Assembly: GCF_003938655.1 (NCBI RefSeq)
Contig: NZ_RJJT01000016.1
Coordinates: 62,001 to 126,000 of the forward strand
Length of the DNA stretch: 64,000 bases
Source: Rhizobium pisi
Lineage (GTDB): Bacteria; Pseudomonadota; Alphaproteobacteria; Rhizobiales; Rhizobiaceae
Direction: 5' to 3'
Positions 8,390 to 16,588 of this stretch are shown here, one piece after another; within the stretch, counting starts at the first letter, position 1, and each line of letters begins with the position of its first letter. The position numbers and the translations under genes were made by a program. The notes below the pieces were generated by a model that did no database searches, was not told the origin of the DNA, and worked only from the letters and a program-made list of their open reading frames with translations.

Positions 8390-10615
8390 TCAGAAGGTCT
8401 TCGTGATCGACACCTTGAATGTGCGGCCCGGCTCGGAATACCACTCGCGCGGCTGGGACGCCGTCACCGAGGTCAGGTTGACGTCGCGCACGGCGAGCGC
8501 ATTGAAATATTCCTGGTCGAAGACGTTGTAGACGCCAGCCTGTACGCGCAGCCCCGGCGCCTGTTCCGGCGTCCACCAACCGGTCAGGTCGACGATGCCA
8601 TAACCCGGCGCATCGAAGGTCGTGGTGGAGTCGTCGTCGGGCATGCCAGCCGAAAGCGTCGAAGAGAGGTCGAAGCCGAAATTGTCGTTGCTCCAACCGC
8701 CGCCAACGATCGCCTTGAAGGGGGCGACCGACCGCAAGTATTTGTCTGTATCTTCGTTGCGGCCATAGGCATAGGCAAGCGACGCATGCAGATTGATGCC
8801 GTTGTTGAACGTTTTGGCTGCGCTTGCTTCAACACCCGAGATCGTGGCGGCTGAGACGTTCGTGTAATTGAAGGTCGTGAAACCTGTCGCGTCGACGCTT
8901 GTCACCGTCTCGATGAAGTTCTGATAGCGGGTGTGGAAAGCCGCGACCCTGCCGGTAAAATCGCCCGTGTCAAAATTGGCACCGACCTCGATACCGCGGC
9001 CGATTTCCGGTTCCAGATCGGGATTGCCAAGCTGGGCGTAGCGACCCGTCGGATTGTAGAAGCGGCTGTAGAGCTCGTCCACGGTCGGTGCGCGGAAGCC
9101 GACGGCCAGTTGCGCGTAAAGCTGGACATCAGGCGTCAGGTCATATGTTGCAAGAATCTTCGGCGAGATGGCGGCTTCCGTTCGGTCGCTGAGATCGCCG
9201 AAACGGGAAAGCCCTGTGTTGGTTGCAAAACCGCCACCGGTCGAGGGATTGTAGTTGAACCAGTCGAAGCGGAAGCCGGGCGTCAGCGCGAAACCGGTAT
9301 TGCCGATTTCGATCTTGTCTTCGAAGGTCAGCGCAAGATTCTGGCTGTCGACGTCAGGCACTTCCGCCTGGTTGTTCAGCGCCGGGCACGTTGTCGAGCA
9401 AAGCCCAAAGCTGTACTGGCTCCAGCTGGCAACTGCCGCATCGAGACCGATACGGACGGAGTGGTTCAGGCCGGAATATTCGAAATCCTTCGTCGCCGTT
9501 CCGCTGAAGCCCCAGCTTTCATTCTCGATCTCGTTATTGCGGCCGTACGGCACATTGGCGGCGGTGCGACCATTGCTACCGGCTTCCTTCTTCAGGTCCA
9601 GCCAATAGAGCGTGGCCCGGGCACTGCTGAAGAATGCGTCGGAAGACTGCGCCTCATAATCATAGTCGAGCGAAACGCGATCGCGGTCGCGCAATTCGCG
9701 ACCATCGAAATTGCCGATCATATTGGCGCGGCCCGTACCCTGCTGCTCGCGGAGATCGGTCTGAAGATCGCGACGAAAGCGCTCGGCGGTCAGGCCGATG
9801 CGATGGCCCCCTTCCAGATCCTGGCGCAGTTTGAAGAGAAGGTTGTGCTGATCGAAATCGGCGGGATCCGACTCGGTGCGGAAACGACCGTAGCTGTCGT
9901 TGTCGCCCATGTTGTCACGCTCATGCCCCTTGCGGTAGCTGCCCTGGAAAAGGATGGAGGTGTTGCCGACCTTCTTGGCGCCGGCTGCGGAGCCGGAAAT
10001 GCTCCGGTCTTCGCTGTCATAGGTCGACTTGACGATCGCGCCCCAATCGCGTCCTTCCGGGATCAGATCCTCGGGCTCGAGCGTATTGAGAACGAAGGCG
10101 CCGCCGAGCATGCCCGAACCGCCCTTACTCGAATCCGCGCCGCGCACGATATCGAGCGATGATAGCGAATCGAAGTCGAAAGTGTCGCCGCCGCCGTTGG
10201 CATTGCTCGTCGCGAAGGCACCCTGGCGCGCGCTGTTCGAAACATAGGGGATCGGAATGCCGTCGATGGTGGTCAGGATGCGAGGGCCGGAAAGGCCGCG
10301 CAGGTTGAAGCCTCCGTCGCCGCGCGAATAGTTCACGCCGGCATCCACACTCCGCCCGAGATCCCTGAAGTTGGTTACCTGCTTCTCCTCCAGCTGCTTG
10401 GCTGTGATCTCGGTCGCGAGCGGCGTGTCTGCGACGCTGCCGGGTGCGGCGCGTTTACCCTTGACGACGATCTTCTGCAGAACGGTGGCGTTATCCGCGG
10501 TCGCGGTCGCCTGCGGCGCTGCCGGAGCGCTCTGCGCGAAGGATTGCGAAACAGGAAGAACAGTTGCGGCTGCCGTGCAGACCAATAGAACCGAGCGCCA
10601 ATGCCGGACGATCAT
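8390..10615 (-). CDS. TonB-dependent outer-membrane receptor, heme/hemoglobin type
   Basis: Outer-membrane receptor of 741 residues. A signal peptide (cleavage near SQSFAQ, about residue 28) is followed by a TonB-box-like region (LQKIVVKG), the plug domain (NFRDLGRSV, GGFNLRGLSG, DIVRGADSSKGGSGMLGG) and a beta-barrel ending in the terminal Phe of FKVSITKTF. A FRAP box (VGFRAPTVDELY, near residue 507) and an NPDL box (GNPDLEPE) are the marks of heme receptors such as HemR, ShmR and BhuA. I see no His between the two boxes, where HemR has one. It is transcribed divergently from the extensin-like gene, and the shared region holds two palindromes. It has no adjacent hmu uptake genes. Confidence 0.88.
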   Translation of the reverse strand: MIVRHWRSVLLVCTAAATVLPVSQSFAQSAPAAPQATATADNATVLQKIVVKGKRAAPGSVADTPLATEITAKQLEEKQVTNFRDLGRSVDAGVNYSRGDGGFNLRGLSGPRILTTIDGIPIPYVSNSARQGAFATSNANGGGDTFDFDSLSSLDIVRGADSSKGGSGMLGGAFVLNTLEPEDLIPEGRDWGAIVKSTYDSEDRSISGSAAGAKKVGNTSILFQGSYRKGHERDNMGDNDSYGRFRTESDPADFDQHNLLFKLRQDLEGGHRIGLTAERFRRDLQTDLREQQGTGRANMIGNFDGRELRDRDRVSLDYDYEAQSSDAFFSSARATLYWLDLKKEAGSNGRTAANVPYGRNNEIENESWGFSGTATKDFEYSGLNHSVRIGLDAAVASWSQYSFGLCSTTCPALNNQAEVPDVDSQNLALTFEDKIEIGNTGFALTPGFRFDWFNYNPSTGGGFATNTGLSRFGDLSDRTEAAISPKILATYDLTPDVQLYAQLAVGFRAPTVDELYSRFYNPTGRYAQLGNPDLEPEIGRGIEVGANFDTGDFTGRVAAFHTRYQNFIETVTSVDATGFTTFNYTNVSAATISGVEASAAKTFNNGINLHASLAYAYGRNEDTDKYLRSVAPFKAIVGGGWSNDNFGFDLSSTLSAGMPDDDSTTTFDAPGYGIVDLTGWWTPEQAPGLRVQAGVYNVFDQEYFNALAVRDVNLTSVTASQPREWYSEPGRTFKVSITKTF

Positions 10616-10754
10616 AACCTACCCTCTCATGATGATTACCGGGCTGGCTGGTCGTGGCGCGTCGCACGCTCGAGGGGCTGGCTGGGCTTTTACGGATAAA
10701 GACGAAACAGTATTTCGCCTTCTTTTCGCCGCATAAAAAACATGAGAGCAATTG

Positions 10755-10781
10755 TCAACATAAGTCGTCGATTTATGTTGA
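10755..10781. promoter_or_regulatory. Palindrome upstream of the TonB receptor gene
   Basis: A perfect 9-bp inverted repeat (TCAACATAA at 10755-10763, TTATGTTGA at 10773-10781, 9-bp spacer) lies in AT-rich DNA about 140 bp upstream of the receptor start. It looks like an operator for a dimeric regulator, possibly iron-related. It does not match the Irr or RirA consensus I know. Confidence 0.5.
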
Positions 10782-10814
10782 ATATTATCATCAAGTTTTA
10801 GCGATCTTCCCAAA

Positions 10815-10832
10815 CGTTGCGCAATTGCAACG
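10815..10832. promoter_or_regulatory. Second palindrome, Fur/Mur-box-like
   Basis: CGTTGC (10815-10820) and GCAACG (10827-10832) flank GCAATT. The central TTGCGCAATTGCAA resembles Fur/Mur-type boxes of rhizobia only loosely. It lies between the two divergent genes, nearer the extensin-like gene. Confidence 0.35.
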
Positions 10833-10886
10833 AAACCCGCCCTCGCGCGTTATTCCTCTCCCATCGACACCAGGGAAGCGGATGCC

Positions 10887-11819
10887 TTGAGAAAACTTTC
10901 GATACTGGCGATCCTCCTCGCCGCTACCGCCTTTCTTGCCGGCGCCCGCCTGCCCCCACAGGGCCCTTTACCCCAACCTCGGCCGGATGCCGGGGAAGCA
11001 ACAGGCCCCGCTCCACTCCCCGACAAGACTGAGCCGCCCGCACCTGCAGACGTGCCAGCGCCTCAGCCAAAGCCTGACATGAAGGCGCCGGAAGCACCGG
11101 CCCAACCGCCCGCACCGCCGGCCGGACCGGCAAAGCCGATGCAAGGCCCGCCGCTGCCGCCGGGCGGCCTCGGAGGCCCGCAGGCGCCGGCAGAAGAAGG
11201 CAAGCCGCCGCCCGGCGAGCAGACGCTGGAAGAGCAGCATCTGACGATCGAACCCGAAAGCGATACCGAGCACGCCGAATGCACGGCCGCACTCCAGGCG
11301 CTGGGCGTCGTCTTCAAGGAAGCGCCGCGCATCGATGACGGCAACGGCTGCGGCATCGACAAGCCGATCATCGTTTCCGAAGCCCTGCCGGGCATCAAAC
11401 TGAAACCGGAGGCGACGATCCGCTGCCCCACCGCCCTCGCCCTTGCCCGCTGGATGAAGGAAAGCGTCATCCCGACCGCCTCCACGGCGCTGCCGGAGCA
11501 GGGCCGCATCACCACCATCAACCAGGCAACGGCCTATATGTGCCGCCTGCGCAACAACGCCGAAACCGGCAAGATCTCCGAACATGCCCGCGGCAACGCC
11601 ATCGACATTGCGAGCTTCCATTTCGAAAAGGGCGAGGATGTCGCCGTCCGCTCCCGCCGCGAGGACCCGACGCTGACCGGCGCCTTCCAGCGCACCGTCA
11701 GCGCCGCCGGCTGCCTCTACTTCACCACCGTGCTGGACCCCGAAAGCGACGCCGCCCACGAAACCCATTTCCATCTCGACGTGATCGAGAGGAAGGGCGG
11801 CTATCGTTATTGTCACTAA
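10887..11819 (+). CDS. Extensin-like C-terminal domain protein (periplasmic, M15-like)
   Basis: An exported 310-residue protein. A signal peptide (RKLSILAILLAATAFLAGA) is followed by about 90 residues very rich in Pro, Ala and Gly, and then the extensin-like C-terminal domain (residues about 130-310). That domain carries SEHARGNAIDI and ETHFHLDV, which together look like the zinc-binding His/Asp set of M15-type D,D-peptidases. A cell-wall role is therefore likely but inferred. Four or more Cys suggest disulfides. The start is TTG at 10887; the nearest ATG (10881) is out of frame. Its length is normal for the alphaproteobacterial family. Confidence 0.8.
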   Translation: MRKLSILAILLAATAFLAGARLPPQGPLPQPRPDAGEATGPAPLPDKTEPPAPADVPAPQPKPDMKAPEAPAQPPAPPAGPAKPMQGPPLPPGGLGGPQAPAEEGKPPPGEQTLEEQHLTIEPESDTEHAECTAALQALGVVFKEAPRIDDGNGCGIDKPIIVSEALPGIKLKPEATIRCPTALALARWMKESVIPTASTALPEQGRITTINQATAYMCRLRNNAETGKISEHARGNAIDIASFHFEKGEDVAVRSRREDPTLTGAFQRTVSAAGCLYFTTVLDPESDAAHETHFHLDVIERKGGYRYCH

Positions 11820-11832
11820 TCATTTCAAAGAG

Positions 11833-11997
11833 TTGCGTTTCACGCTTGAATCGGTTGTCGGATTGCTGTTCTCCAGCAATCTGGAAAGGCTTTTTATCTG
11901 GCTGTTCATCGATCCGGACGTTGAAAAGCGCCGGCAACGTCAGCCCATCGAACGCCCCGCCAAGCCCATCCAGGATCAGAACAACCCTTCGATGTAA
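11833..11997 (+). CDS. Possible small protein downstream of extensin-like gene
   Basis: A 54-codon frame (TTG at 11833) runs from just after the extensin-like gene to 20 bp inside the end of fhs on the other strand. The product has a hydrophobic stretch (LERLFIWLFIDPDV) and then a basic, Gln/Pro-rich tail. Codon choice looks like coding DNA, but AAAGAG touches the start without spacing and I recognise no family. Translation could begin upstream at a rare start codon. It may be chance. Confidence 0.22.
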   Translation: MRFTLESVVGLLFSSNLERLFIWLFIDPDVEKRRQRQPIERPAKPIQDQNNPSM

Positions 11998-13655
11998 CCT
12001 TGATCGTTCAGGAAAATCCGCTCGGCCGACGGCGATTTCGGCAGGCCGGGCATCGTCATGATCTCGCCGGTGATGGCGACGACGAAGCCTGCCCCGGCTG
12101 AAAGTCTGACTTCGCGCACTGAGACGATGTGCCCTTCCGGCGCGCCGCGCAGGTTCGGATCGGTCGAGAAGGAATATTGCGTCTTCGCCATGCAGACCGG
12201 CAGCCTGCCGTAGCCCTGCTCTTCCCATGTCTGCAACTGGTCGCGCACCGCCTTGTCGGCCGTCACCTCGCCGGCATGGTAGATCTTCGAGGCGACGATC
12301 TCGATCTTCTCGAACAGGGAGATATCATCGCCGTAGAGCGGCTGGAATTTCGCTTGGCCCGATTCGGCCAGCTCCACCACCTTGTGCGCGAGTTCCTCGA
12401 TGCCGGCCGAACCCTTCGCCCAGTGCTGGCAAAGGATCGCTTCGGCGCCGAGCCGCGAGACGAATTCCTTCACCGCCGCGATCTCTGCATCGGTATCCGA
12501 GACGAAATGATTGATCGCCACGACGACAGGTACCCCGAAGCGGCGCACATTGGCGACGTGCCGGCCGAGATTGGCGCAGCCCTTCTTCAGAGCCCCGACG
12601 TTCTCCGCGCCGAGATCCTCCTTCTTCACACCGCCATTCATCTTCAGCGCTCTTACGGTCGCGACGATGACGGCTGCATCCGGCTTCAGCCCGGCCTTGC
12701 GGCATTTGATGTTGAAGAATTTTTCAGCCCCGAGATCGGCCCCGAAGCCCGCTTCGGTCACCACGTAGTCGCCGAGCTTCAGCGCCGTCTTGGTCGCCGT
12801 CACCGAATTGCAGCCATGGGCGATGTTGGCGAAAGGCCCGCCATGCACGAAAGCCGGATTGTTCTCCAGCGTCTGCACAAGGTTCGGCTGCATGGCATCC
12901 TTCAACAGCACCGCCATGGCGCCGTCGGCTTTCAGGTCGCGCGCATGCACCGGCGTCCTGTCGAAGCGGTAGCCGATGATGATGTCGCCAAGCCGGCGTT
13001 CCAGATCCTTGAGATCGGTGGCGAGGCAGAGGATCGCCATCACCTCGGAGGCGACGGTGATGTCGAAGCCGCCCTGGCGCGGAAAACCGTTGGCAATGCC
13101 GCCGAGCGAGGAGACCATGCTTCTGAGCGCCCGGTCGTTCATATCCATGACCCGCCGCCAGGTGATGCGGCGGATATCGATATTCTCCTCGTTGCCCCAG
13201 TAGATGTGATTGTCGACCATCGCCGCCAGCAGATTATGCGCCGAGGTGATCGCATGGAAATCACCGGTGAAATGCAGGTTGATGTCTTCCATCGGCACGA
13301 CCTGCGCATAACCGCCGCCGGCCGCCCCGCCCTTGATGCCGAAGCAGGGGCCGAGCGAAGCCTCGCGAATGCAGACGATGGCTTTCTTGCCGATCCGGTT
13401 CAGCCCGTCGCCGAGCCCGACGGTCGTCGTCGTCTTGCCCTCGCCCGCCGGCGTCGGATTGATCGCGGTGACGAGGATCAGCTTGCCGTCCTTCTTGCCC
13501 GTCTGCGCAGCAATGAACTCGGCGCTGATCTTCGCCTTGTCGTGGCCATAGGGGGCGAGCTGCTCAGCCGGAATGCCGAGCTTCGCCCCGATCTCGACGA
13601 TCGGCTTCTTGGTGGCGGCGCGCGCAATTTCGATGTCGGACTTGATTGATGGCAT
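11976..13655 (-). CDS. fhs: Formate-tetrahydrofolate ligase
   Basis: Catalyses ATP-dependent formation of 10-formyl-tetrahydrofolate from formate, feeding one-carbon metabolism. The 559-residue product has the normal family length. The ATP-binding loop is TPAGEGKTTTTVGLGDGL, followed by the family signatures FGIKGGAAGGGYAQV and FTGDFHAITSAHNLL. The start at 13655 follows GGGGAAC; an upstream ATG at 13709 would add 18 unlike residues. A small hairpin (CCTCCG/CGGAGG) lies just upstream of the ribosome site on the minus strand. There is no folD beside it. Confidence 0.96.
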   Translation of the reverse strand: MPSIKSDIEIARAATKKPIVEIGAKLGIPAEQLAPYGHDKAKISAEFIAAQTGKKDGKLILVTAINPTPAGEGKTTTTVGLGDGLNRIGKKAIVCIREASLGPCFGIKGGAAGGGYAQVVPMEDINLHFTGDFHAITSAHNLLAAMVDNHIYWGNEENIDIRRITWRRVMDMNDRALRSMVSSLGGIANGFPRQGGFDITVASEVMAILCLATDLKDLERRLGDIIIGYRFDRTPVHARDLKADGAMAVLLKDAMQPNLVQTLENNPAFVHGGPFANIAHGCNSVTATKTALKLGDYVVTEAGFGADLGAEKFFNIKCRKAGLKPDAAVIVATVRALKMNGGVKKEDLGAENVGALKKGCANLGRHVANVRRFGVPVVVAINHFVSDTDAEIAAVKEFVSRLGAEAILCQHWAKGSAGIEELAHKVVELAESGQAKFQPLYGDDISLFEKIEIVASKIYHAGEVTADKAVRDQLQTWEEQGYGRLPVCMAKTQYSFSTDPNLRGAPEGHIVSVREVRLSAGAGFVVAITGEIMTMPGLPKSPSAERIFLNDQGYIEGLF

Positions 13656-13822
13656 GGATGTTCCCCGTCCCAACCTCCGGGGGAGCGGAGGCATTTCTTC
13701 TCCCTTCATCGGGATAGCGAAATATCGGCGAGGTGTGAATAGCGCTGCGCCTTGCAGCCGCCATGCTGACAGCGCCGCGCGTCTTTTCGGACGCGCAAAG
13801 GACGCTGTAACACTTTGAATCT

Positions 13823-13866
13823 GCGCATCGACCTGAAAATCAGTTCCGATTTTCAGGTCGATGCGC
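13823..13866. repeat. Perfect 19-bp inverted repeat
   Basis: Two perfect 19-bp arms (13823-13841 and 13848-13866) surround a 6-nt loop, between the divergent fhs and UPF0114 genes. The arms read GCGCATCGACCTGAAAATC and its complement. It resembles short palindromic repeats scattered in rhizobial intergenic DNA; no T-tract follows. Confidence 0.75.
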
Positions 13867-13913
13867 TAGGCGTCTATGTGGCGTCTGCAACCGCGATCTT
13901 CTAGGATGAAGAC

Positions 13914-14444
13914 ATGAAGTCACTGGAACTCATCATCGAGCGCATCATCCTGTCGAGCCGCTGGCTCCTCGTCGTCTTCTATATCGGCCTGGTGCTGGCG
14001 CTCGCCGTCTATGCCGTTTCCTTCGGCTATAAGTTCCTGAAGATCGCCTCCGGCGTCTTCGAACTCGATGAGGCGGAGATGATCCTTGCCATGCTCGGCC
14101 TGATCGACGCAGCCCTGGTCGCCAGCCTGATCGTCATGGTGATGATCTCAGGCTACGAGAATTTCGTCAGCCGCTTCGATGAGGCAAGTGAAGCCGACAA
14201 CGAGGTCTCCTTCCTCGGCAAGCTCGATTCAGGCAGCCTGAAGATCAAGGTCGCCTCCTCGATCGTCGCCATCTCCTCCATCCACCTGCTGCAGGTCTTC
14301 CTCAACGCCGACAAATATGCCGACGGCAAGATCATGTGGCTGACCTTGATGCACCTCGCCTTCGTCGCCTCCGCCGTCATGCTCGGCTTCCTGGAGAAGC
14401 TGATGAGCCTGACGTCGAAGAATGATTTGAAGGATAAGGCCTAG
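13914..14444 (+). CDS. UPF0114 (YqhA-like) membrane protein
   Basis: A 176-residue inner-membrane protein of the UPF0114/YqhA family, function unknown. About four membrane helices are evident: WLLVVFYIGLVLALAVYAVS, a second around LIDAALVASLIVMVMI, and two near the C-terminus (VASSIVAISSIHLLQVFL and LMHLAFVASAVMLGFLEKLM). The conserved motif ISGYENFVSRFD follows the second helix. Length and topology fit the family. It stands alone, with no neighbours on the same strand. Confidence 0.85.
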   Translation: MKSLELIIERIILSSRWLLVVFYIGLVLALAVYAVSFGYKFLKIASGVFELDEAEMILAMLGLIDAALVASLIVMVMISGYENFVSRFDEASEADNEVSFLGKLDSGSLKIKVASSIVAISSIHLLQVFLNADKYADGKIMWLTLMHLAFVASAVMLGFLEKLMSLTSKNDLKDKA

Positions 14445-14531
14445 AGGGCGGTACAGAGGCGCCTTAGGCCGGGTGAACAAGCAGTAAGCCCGACACGAAA
14501 ACGTCGAGCCCTGCTCTTTCGCGTCCTGATA

Positions 14532-16244
14532 TCAATTGACCGACGCAGTAGCAGGAACGATCTCCGCCTCCGCTTTTCTGGGGCATCGAAGGCTTTCCCT
14601 GGCCTCCGGCCCACAGACGTGCAAGCCAGGCTCTTCGTCATTAGGGATGATACCATTGATGATGCCGAGTTCGAGCGCCTGAGAACGAACTATATTTCCT
14701 CGCTCAATCGATGTCCCGAGCATCATCGTCTCGTAGGTCTTGCCACTGACGCCCATCTCGTCGAAATAGGCGAAGAATTTCGTATATTCAGCCGTCGTGG
14801 GTCTGACGAGGCCGATATTGGAATATCCGACAATCCGCGGCATTCCGCTCATCAAGACAAGAGTACAGGTCGAAAGGCAGTGCCCGCCGCCGGCAAAGAC
14901 TTCGCCCTCGGTCGGTCCACTTTTGGCGATGCTCGTTTTGCAACGCGGATCCAGCTTTGGACAATTTGGCAATTGCGTTTTGCCAATTGAGGTCTCCAGA
15001 CCTGCAGCACGGATCATACGCCCCATCGCGAAAGCCGCATCCATATCCCCGCCATTGGACTGAAGGACGACCGGCAGCTCTCTCCCGCCAAGCGTCTCCA
15101 AGAAAGCTTTCAGCCGAGCCGGCGTATCGGGCGTGATGTCTCCATCCGCAGAAATCCACTGCTTGCACTCTTCCTGGCAATTGCCGTTGGACATCAGGAG
15201 AAAGTCCATCGGCTGGGTTTTCGGCAGACTCTCGCTTGCTTGTTCCGCCGTATTCTGTGCGGACGCCTTGAAGGCAGGCGCCCCCGCTGCCTCAGGCGCG
15301 GCAGCTACGACAGGCGCGGCAACTGCCACCGGCGCGGCAGCTGCCGGATGGCGCCGGCAAACCGTCTCGGCCGCGGCATCCGGCGCGCAAAGCGGCATGC
15401 CGGGCCACTCATTGTAAGCAAGCATATCCGTCATGAGACCTGTTCGAAGGGCGTCTGCAGCCGGCACGATATGGATGCTGTCGGGCGTGGCGCTCATCAT
15501 CATGTCGATCACCTGGTCGCTGACGCCCATTTCCTTCAGATAGGCCGTCAGGGCGGCGTTGGCTTTCTTGCCGAGCTTGGTGGAACTGCTCTGGCCGGCC
15601 GCTGTGCGGCCGATCTCCTTACGGGAGATTTCCTTCTTCTTGCCGTTCACGATCTTGTATTCGATGCGGTAGGAGACGCGCACCCTGTTGTAGATGGTCG
15701 TGATCTGGTGGACGCCGATGAACGACCACTGCGACGCGACCCGCGACGTACCGCCGGCAAACGCCAGCGGACAGGCGGAAAAGCAGTATGCGCCGGCCGA
15801 ATAGGTGTAACCGGCCGCCGTGCCGTCCTTTGCGATAGCGGCGTCGCAGAGCGTATCCTGAACCAGGCAACCGTTCAGCCGCGTGCCGCCTACCGCCGTT
15901 TCCAAACCGGCTTTCCTGATCATCCGGCCCATCCCATAGGCGGCGTCGACGTCGCCTCCTTCCGAACGGAAGACAACCGGCAGTTTCCGGTCGCCCATCT
16001 TCTTGAGGATTTTTCTGAAGCGAGCGGGCGTATCGGCGGTGATGCGTCCCTCCGCCGATATCCATTCCGGACAGTTCTCCTGGCAGAGGGAACTGCGCAC
16101 GATGATGAACCGCATCGGCGGCTGTTCCGCATGTTTCTGCTCGGCAGCCTGGGAGGTTGCAGCGATCGGCAAGATCAAAAGGAATGAAGAAAGTAATATC
16201 AGGGAAAACAGATACTTCACGAAAAAAGAAACTGCAAAGCGCAC
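14532..16244 (-). CDS. Secreted protein with two ClpP/crotonase-fold domains (COG3904-like)
   Basis: Periplasmic protein of 570 residues with a long signal peptide (about 1-34). It contains two homologous domains, about residues 44-290 and 345-555, joined by an Ala/Pro linker (298-325). Each begins with a CxxxC-WIS(A) motif (CQENCPEWISAEGRI; CQEECKQWISADGDI), then S-x-GGD-x-DAA and IR-AGLET, then a Cys-Ser-Cys element. In domain 1 a ClpP-like triad can be proposed: Ser156 (CFSAC), His179 (GVHQ), Asp255. In domain 2 Ser458 (CLSTC) remains, but the His position is Val480 and the Asp is not clear. GTG start at 16244, with GAGG upstream. Substrate unknown. Confidence 0.75.
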   Translation of the reverse strand: MRFAVSFFVKYLFSLILLSSFLLILPIAATSQAAEQKHAEQPPMRFIIVRSSLCQENCPEWISAEGRITADTPARFRKILKKMGDRKLPVVFRSEGGDVDAAYGMGRMIRKAGLETAVGGTRLNGCLVQDTLCDAAIAKDGTAAGYTYSAGAYCFSACPLAFAGGTSRVASQWSFIGVHQITTIYNRVRVSYRIEYKIVNGKKKEISRKEIGRTAAGQSSSTKLGKKANAALTAYLKEMGVSDQVIDMMMSATPDSIHIVPAADALRTGLMTDMLAYNEWPGMPLCAPDAAAETVCRRHPAAAAPVAVAAPVVAAAPEAAGAPAFKASAQNTAEQASESLPKTQPMDFLLMSNGNCQEECKQWISADGDITPDTPARLKAFLETLGGRELPVVLQSNGGDMDAAFAMGRMIRAAGLETSIGKTQLPNCPKLDPRCKTSIAKSGPTEGEVFAGGGHCLSTCTLVLMSGMPRIVGYSNIGLVRPTTAEYTKFFAYFDEMGVSGKTYETMMLGTSIERGNIVRSQALELGIINGIIPNDEEPGLHVCGPEARESLRCPRKAEAEIVPATASVN

Positions 16245-16588
16245 GATTAAATCGCCTCAATTATACATGACAATACGCTTAGCAATTGCATTGGATTGCA
16301 GCAAGCCAGATTTCGATGGCGGCTACCATCCCGACGTTCCCCGAAGTGATTCTCTTCCGCTTCGGGCTAGGCGCAACTCACAGTGATCAGGTCACGAAAG
16401 AAGTCAGAGATACCGTAACGGTACTTGCATCACACGTAACTCAACCGAGACGCGCGAAGCTGTGACTATTTCTTCACAATTTGAATTAATCGGCGCGTAT
16501 TGGACTGGTATGACGTGAATTGGCACTAGCCTCCGGCCGAGATTCTGTATCTGATAGCGGTAACATTAGGGCTGCCGGGGGCGTATAA
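16245..16588. promoter_or_regulatory. Divergent intergenic region with 13-bp palindrome
   Basis: This 344-bp AT-richer region separates the ClpP-like secreted protein gene from the LuxR-type gene. It holds a perfect palindrome TACCGTAACGGTA (16411-16423), a plausible operator for one of the two genes. A TGGCAC at about 16529 lacks the matching -12 GC, so it is not a sigma-54 promoter. No small gene is convincing. Confidence 0.45.

Noticed and set aside
10619..10813. 64-codon minus-strand frame upstream of the TonB receptor
   Set aside because: It covers the palindromic control region and has no protein-like features; the position suits a promoter.
16527..16545. TGGCAC resembling a sigma-54 -24 element before the LuxR-type gene
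   Set aside because: There is no GC at the -12 position with the required 10-base spacing.
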